A DNA stretch of 6,606 nt from an uncultured Chloroflexota bacterium (lineage in GTDB: Bacteria; Chloroflexota; Anaerolineae; Anaerolineales; Anaerolineaceae). Made by a program: the position numbers and the translations under genes. Under the pieces are notes generated by a model. It was not told the origin of the DNA and did not search any database. It saw only the letters and a program-made list of their open reading frames with translations. The stretch spans positions 1 to 6,606 of the forward strand of contig CADBKS010000263.1 of the NCBI GenBank assembly GCA_902795255.1, in the 5' to 3' direction. Shown piece after piece: positions 5,294-6,606 of the stretch; positions within the stretch are counted from its first letter, which is position 1, and every line of letters starts with the position of its first letter.

Positions 5294-6496
5294 ATGAAAA
5301 AACTTTTGTCTGTCGTTCTGGCTTTAGCCATGCTGCTGTCCCTTGCTTCGATCGCTTTCGCTGACTACAGCGGAGACATCAAGATCTGGGTCGCTGAAAA
5401 CACTGTCGATTTCACAAAGGAACAGGTCGAAGCCTTCAAGGCTGCCAATCCTGAATTCGCCAACATGAATGTCATCGTCGAACCGGTCGGTGAAGGCGAT
5501 GCAGCCGGCAACATGATCACCGATGTTGAAGCCGGTGCCGATATCTTCGGTTTCGCTCAGGACCAGCTGGCCCGCCTCGTGGCTGCCGGTGCCCTGGAAG
5601 AAGTTGAACCGGGCAACGCTGAAGTCGTCGCTGCTTCCAACGACGCCGGTTCCGTTGCCGCTGTCACCCTCGGTGAGACCATGTACGCTTACCCGATGAC
5701 TTCCGATAACGGCTACTTCCTTTACTATGATAAGAGCATCGTCACCGATCCGACCGACCTGGACAAGATCCTGGCTGACTGCGAAGCTGCCGGCAAGAAC
5801 TTCTACATGGAAATCAACTCCGGCTGGTACCAGACTGCTTTCTTCTTCGGCGCGGGCTGCGAACTGACTTTCGACTCCGATGATTCCGGTGCCCTGGTCG
5901 CGATGAACTCCACCTACGCATCCGATGCCGGCGTTAAAGCGCTGAAATCCATGATCAAACTTGCCCAGTCCCCGGCTTTCGCCAACGGCTCTTCCGTTTC
6001 CAACGCCACCAACCTGTGCGCCATCGTTGACGGCACATGGGATGCCGGCGCCGCGAAGGATGTCCTCGGTGACAACTACGCCGCGACCAAACTCCCGACC
6101 GTTGACGGCTATCAGCTCGGCGGCTTCGGCGGCTTCAAGATGCTCGGTGTCAAACCGCAGACCGATGATGACAAACTGGCCGCCTGCGACGCTCTGGCCG
6201 CTTTCCTGACCAGCGAAGAAGTCCAGCTCGCCCGCTACAACGCTGTGGGCTGGGGCCCGTCCAACCTGAACGCCCAGCAGAATGAAGCTGTCCAGGCTGA
6301 CGAAGCGCTCTCCGCTCTGGCCTCCCAGCTGGCCTTCTGCGAACCGCAGGGTCAGTACCCCGGAGATTACTGGGGACTCGCGACCGGTCTGGGCGACAGC
6401 ATCCTTGCTGACGAACTCGACAACGCCGATGACGCGAAACTGCTCGAAACCCTGCAGAACTTCGAAGCGACCTGCGAAGGCTATCTGTCCAAATAA
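5294..6496 (+). CDS. MalE-like sugar ABC transporter substrate-binding protein
   Basis: Exported receptor for sugars, probably maltose/maltodextrin, of a CUT1-type ABC importer (400 aa, typical length). Signal peptide 1-23 (MKKLL, hydrophobic core, ending A-F-A before Asp24); no lipobox cysteine, so not a lipoprotein. The mature chain starts DIKIWVAENTVDFTKEQVEAF as in SBP family 1. ADIFGFAQDQLARLVAAGALEEV (82-104) and GTWD...KLPTVDG...GGF (247-279) are MalE-like. Trp249 and Trp360 are at places where MalE has sugar-stacking aromatics. Six cysteines in the mature chain are unusual. The protein is acidic, and codon use is narrower than in the amylase gene, suggesting strong expression, as does its promoter. 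AAAAGGAGG ends 14 bases before the ATG, longer than usual, but no closer in-frame ATG, GTG or TTG exists. A terminator follows directly; the permease genes are not in the window. The sugar is inferred from the nearby amylase. Confidence 0.9.
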   Translation: MKKLLSVVLALAMLLSLASIAFADYSGDIKIWVAENTVDFTKEQVEAFKAANPEFANMNVIVEPVGEGDAAGNMITDVEAGADIFGFAQDQLARLVAAGALEEVEPGNAEVVAASNDAGSVAAVTLGETMYAYPMTSDNGYFLYYDKSIVTDPTDLDKILADCEAAGKNFYMEINSGWYQTAFFFGAGCELTFDSDDSGALVAMNSTYASDAGVKALKSMIKLAQSPAFANGSSVSNATNLCAIVDGTWDAGAAKDVLGDNYAATKLPTVDGYQLGGFGGFKMLGVKPQTDDDKLAACDALAAFLTSEEVQLARYNAVGWGPSNLNAQQNEAVQADEALSALASQLAFCEPQGQYPGDYWGLATGLGDSILADELDNADDAKLLETLQNFEATCEGYLSK

Positions 6497-6510
6497 GTTT
6501 GTCTTTTGAA

Positions 6511-6542
6511 AGGCCGGGGAATTTTTTCCCCGGCCTGTTTTT
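6511..6542 (+). terminator. Strong intrinsic terminator after the sugar-binding protein gene
   Basis: Arms 6511-6521 and 6526-6536 form a perfect 11-bp GC-rich stem with a TTTT loop, followed by G and a T-run. It begins 15 bp after the stop codon. If permease genes follow beyond the window, partial read-through here would keep the binding protein in excess. The remaining 64 bases hold no feature I can support. Confidence 0.93.
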
Positions 6543-6606
6543 ATAGCAATTATTTTTTCGTGGTCCTAATTCTGAAAAATTGGAGTTATTTTTTTCAAAA
6601 ATGAAG

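Noticed and set aside
6582..6606. Possible start of the next gene: GGAG at 6582 and ATGAAG at 6601
   Set aside because: Only two codons are visible and the spacing is 15 bases; there is too little sequence to call a gene.
1..6606. CRISPR array, tRNA or rRNA
   Set aside because: No regularly spaced short repeats, no cloverleaf with a T-loop consensus and no conserved rRNA stretches were seen.

Overview
The window looks like a chromosomal segment of a moderately GC-rich fermentative bacterium, most likely a Bacillota/Clostridia-type gut or rumen organism. This is inferred from strong AGGAGG-type ribosome binding sites, a consensus sigma-A promoter, MKKLL-type signal peptides and IS200/IS605-type sequences; no marker gene is present. 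The window holds two nutrient-uptake modules and an amylase, interspersed with remnants of small mobile elements.

Layout: (1) 1-48, the last 15 codons of a gene entering from the left. (2) 49-507, a non-coding stretch with a compact, hairpin-rich element bounded by two similar hairpins, looking like a non-autonomous IS200/IS605 derivative. (3) 558-2869, minus strand, a complete polar amino acid ABC importer: permease, ATPase, then binding protein, ending at a bidirectional terminator. The permease and the binding protein each carry their own leader, and the two leaders share several sequence blocks. (4) 2870-3079, a divergent regulatory region. (5) 3080-4572, plus strand, a secreted GH13 alpha-amylase-type enzyme with all catalytic residues, but broken by one -1 frame change at 3535-3541; a terminator follows. 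(6) 4634-5060, a decayed IS200-type tnpA start with its translation-blocking hairpin, followed by a second copy of the structured core from region 2, in inverted orientation. (7) 5160-6542, an operator-like palindrome, a near-consensus promoter, a MalE-type sugar-binding protein and a strong terminator.

Functionally, the amylase would cleave alpha-glucans outside the cytoplasm, and the MalE-like protein could capture the resulting maltodextrins for an ABC permease that lies outside the window. The amino acid importer is a separate uptake system. The most unusual material is the structured repeat found twice (184-381 and 4908-5052), whose central palindrome has been replaced by another palindrome. 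Next come the tnpA remnant with its hidden ribosome binding site, the duplicated leader of the amino acid importer, and the amylase frameshift at a possible slippery heptamer.
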